From Edaphobacter bradus (GTDB lineage Bacteria > Acidobacteriota > Terriglobia > Terriglobales > Acidobacteriaceae), in contig NZ_JAGSYF010000005.1 of assembly GCF_025685645.1 (NCBI RefSeq), positions 153,271 to 217,270 of the forward strand: 64,000 bases of DNA, in the 5' to 3' direction. The notes under the pieces were generated by a model. That model saw only the letters and a list, made by a program, of their open reading frames with translations. It was not told where the DNA came from and searched no databases. Below, piece after piece: positions 46,804 to 55,375 of the stretch; within the stretch, counting starts at the first letter, position 1; each line of letters begins with the position of its first letter. A program made the translations under genes and the position numbers.

Positions 46804-47589
46804 CTAAATAAACTCCTTCAACCTCCCGCGCAGCGTCTGGTATGCGCGGAAGAGCAGTGATTTCGTAGCGGATTCACTTAGCTTCAGAATCTCGCCGATC
46901 TGTTTGTAGTCCATCCCTTCGTACTTGTGCATCAGCACTGCCATGCGCTGGCGCTCGGGAAGGGCAAGGACGTGTTGACGAATGGCGTTGAGACGCTCAC
47001 TGCGGAGCAGGTTTGTCTCAACGTTCGGAGTCGAATCGGCAACATCGACGGTGGTTCCGGTCTCCGAGTCTGTCTCATCCAGGTAGACCGTTGAGGCGTT
47101 GCGCTCGTGCCGCGTGTCGCGGACGTAGTTGACGCCGAGATTTGTGGCAATGCGATAGAGCCAGGTGCTGAATCGCGCTTCAGCGCGATAGGTCTCGCGC
47201 GAACGGTAGACGCGGAGGAAGACTTCCTGTGCCAGTTCTTCGGCGACCGCCTGATTGTGCACCATGCGGTACATGAAGTGGATGATCGGCTTGCGGTACT
47301 TCTGAATCAGGAAGTCGAACCCAGCCATATTGCCGGAGCGAAGCTCCAGCATGATGGCGGCGTCATCCATCTGGCTGAATTTGCCGGACATCGGCTGCGT
47401 TTCAGCCTTCTGGAGGTTCTCAAGTAGCCCGGGCCTGATCGCGAGCGTTGCCATACTGGTGCTAACCCCATCTTCGGCTCCGGGTTGCGTTTCTGCATTG
47501 AATTCCGGAGGATCTTCCGCCATGTCCTTCGGGGAGAGGGGAAGAACGTCACGCAGCGGCTCTCCGGGGCTAGGGGAACGGGGGGGCAT
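46804..47589 (-). CDS. ECF-type sigma-70 factor
   Basis: The 261-residue protein has region 2 (LIQKYRKPIIHFMYRMVHNQ, EELAQEVFLRVYRSRETYRA and FSTWLYRIATNLGVNYVRD) and region 4 (LPERQRMAVLMHKYEGMDYK, QIGEILKLSESATKSLLFRA), with no region 1.1 or 3, so it belongs to the extracytoplasmic-function group. About 70 N-terminal residues before region 2 are not conserved; the real start could be ATG 47523 (MAEDPPEF) or later. The anti-sigma gene follows by 78 bases. Confidence 0.9.
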   Translation of the reverse strand: MPPRSPSPGEPLRDVLPLSPKDMAEDPPEFNAETQPGAEDGVSTSMATLAIRPGLLENLQKAETQPMSGKFSQMDDAAIMLELRSGNMAGFDFLIQKYRKPIIHFMYRMVHNQAVAEELAQEVFLRVYRSRETYRAEARFSTWLYRIATNLGVNYVRDTRHERNASTVYLDETDSETGTTVDVADSTPNVETNLLRSERLNAIRQHVLALPERQRMAVLMHKYEGMDYKQIGEILKLSESATKSLLFRAYQTLRGRLKEFI

Positions 47590-47752
47590 TCTCGGCTTTC
47601 ATTGTAAATCGTGACAGCCCATCATTCTCGGCTATTTCAAGCAGTTAGGAGTCGATCGGGCGGGCGCGCTGGCGGGCATCGGAGACTGGTGGTATCCTAC
47701 TGATACAACGTCGCCTGCGGAGGCTCCCCCGCCGCATTTCCTGAGCAATTCA

Positions 47753-47827
47753 GGGCGCATAACTCAGCGGTAGAGTGCCACCTTCACACGGTGGAAGTCG
47801 TAGGTTCGAATCCTGCTGTGCCCACCA
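47753..47827 (+). tRNA. tRNA-Val (anticodon CAC)
   Basis: A 75-base cloverleaf. The acceptor stem is GGGCGCA with TGTGCCC (one G-T pair). The D arm contains CTCAGCGGTAGAG. The anticodon stem CCACC/GGTGG has loop TTCACAC, giving anticodon CAC, which reads the valine codon GUG. The T arm is GTAGG-TTCGAAT-CCTGC, and CCA is encoded (47825-47827). Its 3' part is copied at 60380-60430, so it was the integration target for the neighbouring island and remains intact. Confidence 0.93.
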
Positions 47828-47836
47828 TCTAAATCA
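47786..47836 (+). repeat. Left attachment site inside tRNA-Val
   Basis: ACACGGTGG...CCCACC (47786-47826) is identical over 41 bases to 60380-60420. After one mismatch (A at 47827, G at 60421), TCTAAATCA also matches. It covers the anticodon loop to the 3' end of the tRNA, a common core for tyrosine integrases. Confidence 0.92.
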
Positions 47837-47853
47837 TTGAATACAAAGGGAGC

Positions 47854-48426
47854 CTAACTGGGTTCCCCCTGTAGAGCGGCCAACTCGTCACCATTCGTCA
47901 CCAATTGAGCCATTCGCTCGACTGCTGCGCGTTGATGGGTCGGAGTCGGTTGGGTGTAGATGTCCATGGTCGTGGACATGTGTGCGTGCCCGAGCTGCGC
48001 CTGAGCGTCTTTGGGAGAGGCTCCGGCCTGCGAGAGCAGGGTTGCGTGAGTCCGTCGTAGGGTATGCCAGCCAAGCCAGGGCGCCCCGATCTGCTTGCCA
48101 GCCGGTTTGAGGTGGCGGGCTAACAGGTTGGAGTCGCTGAAAGGCATACCGGTACGGGTAGGGAAGACCAGACCATCGCGTTGCGTAGAGACATCGTAGT
48201 GACGTCTCAAATCCGCTGCGAGGGACTCTGGTAGGGGAAGGGTACGTTTGGTCTTCGGTGATCCAATCGAACCGCGATACGCGGCCTGTTGAATCCGAAT
48301 GGGGCGGTTTGCGAGATCCACGTCCTGCCAGCGCAGGCCAAGAATCTCCCCGACGCGCAGACCAGCAAGAATGCCGGCCAGCGCCATCGTTCGCGCTGGC
48401 TCCGCGAGCACGGCCAACAAGCACTG
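47854..48426 (-). pseudogene. Tyrosine recombinase (integrase) catalytic domain, N-terminus lost
   Basis: The conserved catalytic set is present: Arg in LAGLRVGEILGLRW, Lys in SPKTKRTLPLP, HTLRRTHATLL (His-xx-Arg), LGHAHMSTTMDIY (His and the nucleophile Tyr). The N-terminal core-binding and arm domains are missing: recognisable sequence begins only at LLAVLAEPARTM (about 48420), and the bases upstream are unrelated. It ends 18 bases from the left att site. About 190 residues remain of a usual 350-400, so it is unlikely to work. Confidence 0.82.
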
Positions 48427-48550
48427 GCTTTGCTTCGCTCCGGGCTTTGGCCCCGGCGAATCCTGGCTTGCTGGCAAGGCTCGCCTACGGCAGCGAACTG
48501 GGATCTCATTGATTCTAAATAGTATGCACAATATATGGTGCAGTAGAAAT

Positions 48551-48594
48551 TTGACACTTGGCCAAGGGAATAGGCGAATATAAGGCGAATATAA
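48551..48594 (+). promoter_or_regulatory. Control region of the imuA-imuB-dnaE2 cassette
   Basis: TTGACA (48551-48556) is followed directly by the palindrome CTTGGCCAAG (48557-48566) and then by a perfect tandem duplication of GGCGAATATAA (48573-48583 and 48584-48594), ending seven bases before the imuA start. The -10 box is not clear; the AT-rich repeat is the best place. The palindrome is a candidate repressor site. No GAAC-N4-GTTC-type SOS box is present. Confidence 0.45.
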
Positions 48595-48601
48595 TTGCTT
48601 T

Positions 48602-49633
48602 ATGCCTGATGCCTCGACAATCCGGCTTCAAATTGAATCCACACTCGCTAGGAAGATTCCTTCGGCGCTCACCCCGCCTCCGAAAATAGTTCGGCCAGTC
48701 TCGTCTACGGGGATCGAGACGCTCGATGAACTGCTCAATGGAGGGTTGCCAGTCGGAGCCATCAGTGAGCTGGTTGGCCCCGAATGCTCGGGACGTACGT
48801 CCGTGGCGCTCTCGTTTCTCTCGCGCATTACACAGGGGGCAAAGGTCTGCGCTTGGGTTGATGTATCGAATGCCTTTGATCCTGCATCAGCGGCAGCGGC
48901 GGGCATCAATCTCGCACGACTGTTGTGGGTACGATGCGGTGCAGTGCAGAAGAGTGTCCAGCGAGCGGGTGGCGGGTTCTCCATACCAGAGAAGTTTCTT
49001 GTGCCACCTCCAGAGAAAAAGGGTCTGCATGGCGGCGGATTTGGGCCGCATCCACGAGGCGAGGTCAAGGGGCTCTCCGAGGCGATCGGGGGCTTTCTGC
49101 GACCGGAGGCAACAGCTCCCCGCAGCGGGGAACCGCAACGCAGGATTCGGCAAAAGCAGGAGACTCTCGAGTGGGGCCGTCGCGAGCCGACGACGAACAT
49201 CGTTCGACCATCGCCTGCGCTCAGGCCCTGGTCGAGAATAGAGCAGGCGCTACGTGCAACCGACCTGCTTTTGCAGGGCGGTGGCTTCAGCGCGATCGTA
49301 CTGGACATGGGAGGTCTTGCGCCGGAGTTTGTATCGCGCGTGCCACTGGCGACATGGTTTCGGTATCGCGCCGCTGCTGAGAGAACACAGTCCAGCATCC
49401 TTCTGGTAGCCCAGTTCGCCTGCGCGAAGAGCAGTGCCGAGCTGCTGCTTCGGTTCCAGCCGGCGGATGCGCTCCGCGATGAAGCAACTGTCTTCACTGG
49501 AATCAAACCCCACGTCGAAGTTGCCCGGCGTTTCACAGAGGTTGCAGGGAACGTCATCCCTCTTCGGAAACCGCCGCAAAGCATAAACGCTGCAACCTGG
49601 CATAGCTGTACCGCATGGGCAGGTCGCAGATGA
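48602..49633 (+). CDS. imuA: ImuA-like RecA-related mutasome protein
   Basis: ImuA supports damage-induced mutagenesis together with ImuB and DnaE2. The 343-residue protein is RecA-like: STGIETLDELLNGGLPVGAI, then GPECSGRTSVALSFLSRI, where the Walker A lysine of RecA (GPESSGKT) is arginine. KVCAWVDVSNAFDPASAAAA resembles the RecA region after Walker A, and FSAIVLDMGG and SSILLVAQF correspond to later core strands. Residues about 115-200 are a Gly/Pro/Arg-rich insert. The stop overlaps the imuB start (ATGA at 49630). With Arg in Walker A, ATP hydrolysis is doubtful. Confidence 0.85.
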   Translation: MPDASTIRLQIESTLARKIPSALTPPPKIVRPVSSTGIETLDELLNGGLPVGAISELVGPECSGRTSVALSFLSRITQGAKVCAWVDVSNAFDPASAAAAGINLARLLWVRCGAVQKSVQRAGGGFSIPEKFLVPPPEKKGLHGGGFGPHPRGEVKGLSEAIGGFLRPEATAPRSGEPQRRIRQKQETLEWGRREPTTNIVRPSPALRPWSRIEQALRATDLLLQGGGFSAIVLDMGGLAPEFVSRVPLATWFRYRAAAERTQSSILLVAQFACAKSSAELLLRFQPADALRDEATVFTGIKPHVEVARRFTEVAGNVIPLRKPPQSINAATWHSCTAWAGRR

Positions 49634-51144
49634 CCAATCCAGCCGAGCTGTATGCGTGTCTCTATGCTAAGGAGTTCCCCGCGCAGGCTCTTCTGCGTCT
49701 CAGACCTCAGTTGCAAGACAAGCCTTGCGTCGTGACGGAGGGCGAGCCTCCGTTACAACAGGTCTGTTCGCTCAACACCAGGGCACGACTGCTCGGTATC
49801 CGGTACGGCATGACTCAGGTCGAGGTCGATACCTTTCCTGCATCTGTCGTGCTGTCGCGTTCAAACAAAACAGAGGCGTCTGCGAAGAGCATTCTTCTTG
49901 AATGTGCCGGTGCCTTCTCACCGCGCGTTGAGGGTCGCAGCGAAGACGCGGCATTTCTCTGTGGCATCGACATCGCAGGTACAGGCAGTCTCTTTGGCCA
50001 GCCGGAGATGCTAGCACGTAGCCTTTTGCAGCGCGTGCGAGCAGTTGGGATGTCAGCCCGAGTTACAGTTAGCCACAACTTCCACACGGCTATCTGCCTT
50101 GCCAGAGGTCTGTCCCCGCGCATTCCGATCAAAGTGATCGCATCAGGAGAGGAAGCGAGCGCACTGTCATCTTTGCCGTTAGCCGTCCTCGATCTCACGG
50201 AGACGCAGGAAGAGACTTTTGCTTTGTGGGGGATTCATAACCTTGGAATGCTGGCCGCGCTGCCGGAGAAAGAGCTGATCGCTCGCATGGGGCAGGACGG
50301 CAAACGCTTTCGCCAATTGGCACGTGGAGAACTGCCGCATCTGTTCCAGCCGATCGAGCCTCCCTTCACTCTGGATGAGCGGCTTGAGTTGGATTCGCCT
50401 GTGGAACTGCTGGACTCTCTGATGTTCGTGATCGGTGTCATGCTCGATCAACTAATCCTGCGTGCCAGAGTTCGTATTCTCGCCCTGGCCACCATCACCG
50501 TCGCTCTCACGCTGGATGGTCGAGAAACACATACGCGGACGGTGCGTCCTGCGCTGCCATCGAACGACAAGCAGCTATGGATCAAACTGCTGCATCTCGA
50601 CCTTGAAGCGCACCCACCGCAGGCTTCCATCCTTGCCGTTGCCCTTCACGCAGAGCCAGGTAGTACGAGCAAGGTGCAGCTTGGTCTCTTCTCGCCGCAG
50701 CTACCGGAGGCAGCGCGGCTGGACGTGACATTGGCTCGAATCCGAGCAATCGTCGGCGAGGACAATGTTGGCCGAGCCGTGCTTCAGGATACCCATGCGA
50801 CTGATGGTTTTCGTATGGAGCTCTTCACCGTGCCGTCTGGCGACTCTGCTCTGGTTGCCTCTCCACAGCCGCGTGCCTCCATGCGGCAGCTTCGTCCGCC
50901 GGAGACAGCTTCGGTCACCTTGCGAAACTCACGGCCAGCGATGTTTTTCTTTCGAGAGCGCCGCTACGCAGTAGAGCACGCTTACGGCCCGTGGCTTGTC
51001 GAGGGTGACTGGTGGAACCAGCCACTCTGGGGCTTCGAACAATGGGATCTGGTCGCGCGGTCGCAGGACGGAGGGATGCTCTGCTGCTGTATGATGCGCG
51101 ACCTCATGCGGAACCAATGGCAGATGGCGGCGTTCTATGACTGA
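49630..51144 (+). CDS. imuB: ImuB, Y-family polymerase-like mutasome scaffold
   Basis: ImuB has a Y-family polymerase fold but is normally inactive; it links DnaE2 to the sliding clamp. The 504-residue protein begins ELYACLYAKEFPAQALLR, where active Y-polymerases have an acidic DxD, and carries EDAAFLCGIDIAGTGSLFG where they have the second acidic pair, so it should not polymerise. QLGLF near residue 350 matches a beta-clamp-binding motif. The C-terminal part (AYGPWLVEGDWWNQPLWGFE) is typical of ImuB. ATG 49630 is chosen for its ATGA overlap with imuA; dnaE2 overlaps the 3' end by 8 bases. Confidence 0.9.
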   Translation: MTNPAELYACLYAKEFPAQALLRLRPQLQDKPCVVTEGEPPLQQVCSLNTRARLLGIRYGMTQVEVDTFPASVVLSRSNKTEASAKSILLECAGAFSPRVEGRSEDAAFLCGIDIAGTGSLFGQPEMLARSLLQRVRAVGMSARVTVSHNFHTAICLARGLSPRIPIKVIASGEEASALSSLPLAVLDLTETQEETFALWGIHNLGMLAALPEKELIARMGQDGKRFRQLARGELPHLFQPIEPPFTLDERLELDSPVELLDSLMFVIGVMLDQLILRARVRILALATITVALTLDGRETHTRTVRPALPSNDKQLWIKLLHLDLEAHPPQASILAVALHAEPGSTSKVQLGLFSPQLPEAARLDVTLARIRAIVGEDNVGRAVLQDTHATDGFRMELFTVPSGDSALVASPQPRASMRQLRPPETASVTLRNSRPAMFFFRERRYAVEHAYGPWLVEGDWWNQPLWGFEQWDLVARSQDGGMLCCCMMRDLMRNQWQMAAFYD

Positions 51145-54100
51145 GCGTTACATCGAACTGCATGCCGCCAGTGCCTTCAGCTTCCTGGAAGGTGCTTCTC
51201 AGCCAGAAAAGCTCGTGGACCGCGCTGTCGAGTTGGAGATGCCAGCGATGGCTCTGCTCGATCGCAATGGGGTCTACGGAGTCGCTAGATTTCATACCAG
51301 TGCGAAGAGGAATAATCTTCGCGCTCATGTTGGAGCGGAGGTCGTGGTGTCAAGTCTAGGTCTACGCCTCACCCCACCGGCATGGCTGCCGCATCAGCAT
51401 GTTGTCGAGCCTGCCCGTCTTCCGTTACTGTGCGAATCGCGTGAAGGCTACCAGAACCTCTGTCAGCTCATCACTCGGTTCAAGATGCGCGAAACGACGA
51501 AGCAGGAGGGCGCAGCTAATCTTGATGATCTCCAACAATACGCTTCTGGCCTGGTATGCCTGACTGGCGGCGACGAAGGCCCATTGGCATCTGCCTTGAT
51601 GCGCGGCGGCGAAGAAGCAGGCCGTGAGGCTGTCGAGCGATTGATAGGCATCTTCGGGCCTAAGAATGTTTATGTCGAACTGCAACGCCACCATGAGCGC
51701 GAAGAGGAATGGCGGAACCAGGCTGCCATTCGCATCGCACGTTCTTTGAAGCTGTCGGTGCTTGCGACGAATGGCGTGCGATATGCGACTTCGTATGACC
51801 GGGAGATTTTGGACCTGTTCACCGCAGTACGTAATCACACTGAACTCGATTGTGCGGGGCGTCTTCTCGCTCTTAATAGCCAGCGTTACCTCCGCACAGC
51901 ACGCGAGATGGCGATTCTGTTCCGCGATGTGCGCGGAGCAACAGAGAACACAATCGAACTCTCTTCTCGCCTGAAATTTGAGCTGAACGATCTTGGATAT
52001 GAGTTTCCACGCTATCCAGTGCCGGATGGCGAGACGATGGACAGCTTTCTGCGGAAGCGCACTGAGGAAGGCGTGCGGCGACGCTACGGTCCAAAGAATG
52101 ACGCCACCCTGATGGAACACGCGAAGAAGCAGGTAGAGCATGAGCTGGCGCTGATCGCAAGGCTCGGCTTTGCCGGATACTTCCTCATTGTTTGGGACAT
52201 CGTTCAGTTCTGCAAGCGTAACGGCATTCTGATTCAGGGGCGCGGTAGTGCAGCAAACTCTGCCGTCTGCTATGCCCTCGAAATTACAGCGATCGATCCG
52301 GTCGGCATGGAGCTGCTCTTCGAGCGATTCCTGAGCGAGAGCCGGGGTGAATGGCCCGACATCGACCTCGACCTGCCGTCCGAAGAGAAGCGCGAGCAAG
52401 CGATCCAGTATGTCTATCAGCGTTACGGCGAACTGGGCGCCGCCATGACGGCCAACGTGATTACCTACCGGGGTAAGTCCGCTGCGCGTGAGGTTGGCAA
52501 GGCACTTGGCTTCGACCAAGAGTCTTTGGGCCGGCTATCGAGCCTGGTGAGCAATTGGGAGTGGCGCGGCAAGAACGATACGATGGCGCACTCCTTTCAA
52601 AACGCAGGCTTCGATATCCACCATTCGCGCATCGCCAAATACCTCGAACTCTGCATGAGGATTCAGGACCTGCCGCGCCATCTCGGCCAACATTCGGGCG
52701 GTATGGTGATCTGCCAGGGCCAATTGAATCGGGTTGTACCTCTGGAGCGGGCCTCGATGCCCGGACGGACGGTGGTCCAGTGGGACAAGGAAGACTGCGC
52801 AGATCTTGGCATCATCAAGGTAGACCTGCTCGGCCTCGGCATGATGGCAGTCATCAAAGACTGCCTGGAGTTGATTCCCGAACACTATGGTGACAGGGTG
52901 GATCTGGCGCAGTTGCCTGAAGACGAAGAAGTCTATCGCACACTCCAGAGGGCCGACACTGTGGGCATGTTCCAGATCGAGAGCCGTGCGCAGATGGCCT
53001 CTCTGCCACGGAATTGTCCTGATCGCTTCTACGACCTTGTGGTCCAGGTTGCCATCATTCGGCCAGGCCCGATCGTGGGCCAGATGATGCACCCATATAT
53101 GCGGCGGCGGCAGAAGAGAGAGGAGGTCACATATCCTCATCACACGCTCGAGCCCGTGCTGAAACGCACATTAGGCGTGCCGCTCTTTCAGGAGCAGTTG
53201 CTTCGCATGGCCATGACGGTCGCGAACTTCTCTGGCGCGGAGGCCGAAGAGTTGCGACGTGCTGTCGGGATGCGCCGCTCCTGGGAGCGGATGAAGAATC
53301 TCGAGGTCAAGCTCCGCGCTGGCATGACGGCCAACGGTATCGACACGAAGACGCAGGACAATATTGTTCAGCACATCAGCTCCTTTGCGCTCTATGGCTT
53401 CCCGGAGTCACACGCGGCCAGTTTCGCTCTGATCGCTTACGCGTCGGCTTACTTCAAAGTGAAGTACCTTGCCGCCTTCACCTGCGCCATCCTGAACAAC
53501 CAACCGATGGGCTTCTACTCGCCGGCTGTATTGGTGAAAGATGCACAAAGACACGGCCTCCGTGTAAAACCCATCGACATTCAGGTATCGGAGTGGAGTT
53601 GCACGGTTGAACACGAACAAGATGGTACGCTCACGATGCGAATGGGCCTGGGCTACGCCAAGGGCCTCCGAAGCCAAGCCGCCGATGCCTTGATCGCCTC
53701 TCGTAAGCAAGATGGGTCATTTCGATCGACTGATGATGTCACGCTGCGGGTTCCGATGCTGAACCGGAAAGAACTGACCTTGTTGGCCCGCATCGGTGCC
53801 TTGAATCAGATCGAAGGAGTCGCACATCGTCGTGACGCTCTATGGCAAGTAGAGTGGGCCGGCAAACCGGAAGGTCCACTTCTGCGGCAACAAAGCGACT
53901 GGCTACGCGAAGAAGATAAGAGCCTGCCCCTCCACCAGATGAATACGGAGGAACGGCTGGTTGCTGACTACGCAGGCACAGGACTGACTGTTGGCAAACA
54001 CCCCATGCACTACCGGCGTCGTGAGCTGCGGTCACAGGGTATTTTGTCCTCAGAAGACCTCCGCCTCTGTCGCGATGGGCTGTTTGTGCGAACCGCTGGC

Positions 54101-54355
54101 TGCGTGATCGCGCGTCAACGGCCTGGCACAGCGAAAGGCTTCATCTTTCTTTCGATGGAAGACGAGACAGGCATCGCCAACGTCATCGTTACACCTGATC
54201 TATATGAGCAGGATCGCCTAGTGGTCACGCGAAGCAAGTTCTTGCTGGTCGAAGGTCCCCTCCAGAATCAGGATGGCGTCATTCATGTCAAAGCCGTTCG
54301 TCTATCGGCGCTTTCCAGCAGTGATCTGAACTTGAGTTCCCATGACTTTCATTGA
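51137..54355 (+). CDS. dnaE2: Error-prone DNA polymerase DnaE2 (ImuC)
   Basis: DnaE2 is the C-family polymerase that copies damaged templates in the ImuA/ImuB/DnaE2 mutasome. The 1072-residue protein has the N-terminal PHP domain (YIELHAASAFSFLEGAS), QGRGSAANSAVCYALEIT near 370, catalytic Asps in WPDIDLDLPSEEK (about 408-412) and IIKVDLLGLGMM (about 560), the helix-hairpin-helix region and a C-terminal OB fold (GFIFLSMEDETGIANVIVTP). Length fits DnaE2 (about 1050-1080), shorter than replicative DnaE1. It overlaps imuB by 8 bases. All key residues are intact. Confidence 0.95.
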   Translation: MTERYIELHAASAFSFLEGASQPEKLVDRAVELEMPAMALLDRNGVYGVARFHTSAKRNNLRAHVGAEVVVSSLGLRLTPPAWLPHQHVVEPARLPLLCESREGYQNLCQLITRFKMRETTKQEGAANLDDLQQYASGLVCLTGGDEGPLASALMRGGEEAGREAVERLIGIFGPKNVYVELQRHHEREEEWRNQAAIRIARSLKLSVLATNGVRYATSYDREILDLFTAVRNHTELDCAGRLLALNSQRYLRTAREMAILFRDVRGATENTIELSSRLKFELNDLGYEFPRYPVPDGETMDSFLRKRTEEGVRRRYGPKNDATLMEHAKKQVEHELALIARLGFAGYFLIVWDIVQFCKRNGILIQGRGSAANSAVCYALEITAIDPVGMELLFERFLSESRGEWPDIDLDLPSEEKREQAIQYVYQRYGELGAAMTANVITYRGKSAAREVGKALGFDQESLGRLSSLVSNWEWRGKNDTMAHSFQNAGFDIHHSRIAKYLELCMRIQDLPRHLGQHSGGMVICQGQLNRVVPLERASMPGRTVVQWDKEDCADLGIIKVDLLGLGMMAVIKDCLELIPEHYGDRVDLAQLPEDEEVYRTLQRADTVGMFQIESRAQMASLPRNCPDRFYDLVVQVAIIRPGPIVGQMMHPYMRRRQKREEVTYPHHTLEPVLKRTLGVPLFQEQLLRMAMTVANFSGAEAEELRRAVGMRRSWERMKNLEVKLRAGMTANGIDTKTQDNIVQHISSFALYGFPESHAASFALIAYASAYFKVKYLAAFTCAILNNQPMGFYSPAVLVKDAQRHGLRVKPIDIQVSEWSCTVEHEQDGTLTMRMGLGYAKGLRSQAADALIASRKQDGSFRSTDDVTLRVPMLNRKELTLLARIGALNQIEGVAHRRDALWQVEWAGKPEGPLLRQQSDWLREEDKSLPLHQMNTEERLVADYAGTGLTVGKHPMHYRRRELRSQGILSSEDLRLCRDGLFVRTAGCVIARQRPGTAKGFIFLSMEDETGIANVIVTPDLYEQDRLVVTRSKFLLVEGPLQNQDGVIHVKAVRLSALSSSDLNLSSHDFH

Positions 54356-54412
54356 TGGCCTTCGTTCCCCATCGCCTCAATCGGTGGTAGGTTGATTTCG
54401 AGGTGGAGGTCG

Positions 54413-55063
54413 ATGTGCGGAAGGTACGGCAGACGGGGCGATAAGCAGCGGATCGCAGAGGCATTCAACGTGAAGGGCGGCCTTGATGAGGTCGACTTTG
54501 CAGAAGACAATGACTGCGCTCCGGGCTCGATTCAACCGGTTGTCCGAATGAATGATGACGGCGAACGCGGTCTTACCGTTATGCGATGGGGTTTCAAACT
54601 GCCCGACCGCTTCCTGTTCAATACGCGGTCTGAGGACGTCACCAAGACGAGCTTTTGGAAGGAAAAGTTTGCCGAGAACCGTTGCATCGTACCTGCATCC
54701 TCGTTCTTCGAGTGGCAGGGGACGAAAAAGTCGCCAAAATCGAAATACGAGATCACAGTCCCTGGGAGTACGCTCTTCGGGATGGCCGGTGTCTGGGCTC
54801 CGTGGAAGAACCCGAAGACAGACCAATGGGAGAAGACGTTCTCGATCTTCACCAGCGAATCAAATAGCGTTATGAAGGCGATCCACGATCGTCAGCCGGT
54901 CGTGCTGGAGCCTCGCGATTTCAAGGAGTGGCTTGAAGAGAGCGAACGGCCCCCGGTCCATCTTTTACGGATCTTGCCGAATGAAGAGATGGCAGTGACA
55001 CTCGCGAGCGATCAAAAGAACGCTAGAGGGGAAGAGCCTACTATCAGGGGTCTCTTCGATTGA
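54413..55063 (+). CDS. SRAP (YedK/HMCES) abasic-site crosslinking protein
   Basis: SRAP proteins form a covalent link through Cys2 to abasic sites in single-stranded DNA and shield them from error-prone processing. The 216-residue product begins MCGRYGRRGD with the required Cys2. RWGFKLPDRFLFNTRSEDV, RCIVPASSFFEWQG and FSIFTSESNSVMKAIHDRQP contain the other active-site residues (Asn, Glu and His). GGTGGAGGT precedes the ATG at 54413, which fixes the start; a longer frame would bury Cys2. It is 57 bases after dnaE2 and probably in the same unit, an association known for this family. Confidence 0.93.
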   Translation: MCGRYGRRGDKQRIAEAFNVKGGLDEVDFAEDNDCAPGSIQPVVRMNDDGERGLTVMRWGFKLPDRFLFNTRSEDVTKTSFWKEKFAENRCIVPASSFFEWQGTKKSPKSKYEITVPGSTLFGMAGVWAPWKNPKTDQWEKTFSIFTSESNSVMKAIHDRQPVVLEPRDFKEWLEESERPPVHLLRILPNEEMAVTLASDQKNARGEEPTIRGLFD

Positions 55064-55375
55064 GGAATCCTAATTGGTTCACCAATCTCGCATCACGCAA
55101 AGCCGATTCGAACTTAGGTCGCCATAACTAGTTCGATTGCGTTCAAGACCTGAAGGCCACTTTCTCAGCTCAACTGGTGAAAAATTGCCTTCTTATCAAC
55201 TATTCGGCATTCGGCCCGTAACCCACACTCTTTTGGGTTACGATTCGCAAGTTCGTGAGAGCTCGGCTTTGTGATAAGTTGCGGGCCTGTTATGAGGCTG
55301 GACCAACTGGCTAACAGGAACTCCAAGTGATTGTTGGATACCGCTGGCCATCTACTGACGCGGCCGCTTCAGTCA
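55064..55375. other. Intergenic region after the SRAP gene
   Basis: 312 bases with no gene. A hairpin GTAACCCA (55218-55225) with TGGGTTAC (55234-55241) is the only clear structure; without a T tract it is at best a weak terminator, yet it separates the plus-strand SOS cassette from the minus-strand regulator genes. Confidence 0.45.

Noticed and set aside
48427..48601. LexA box of the GAAC-N4-GTTC or GTTC-N7-GTTC type before imuA
   Set aside because: I looked through the gap and found neither; only the CTTGGCCAAG palindrome and tandem repeat are present.
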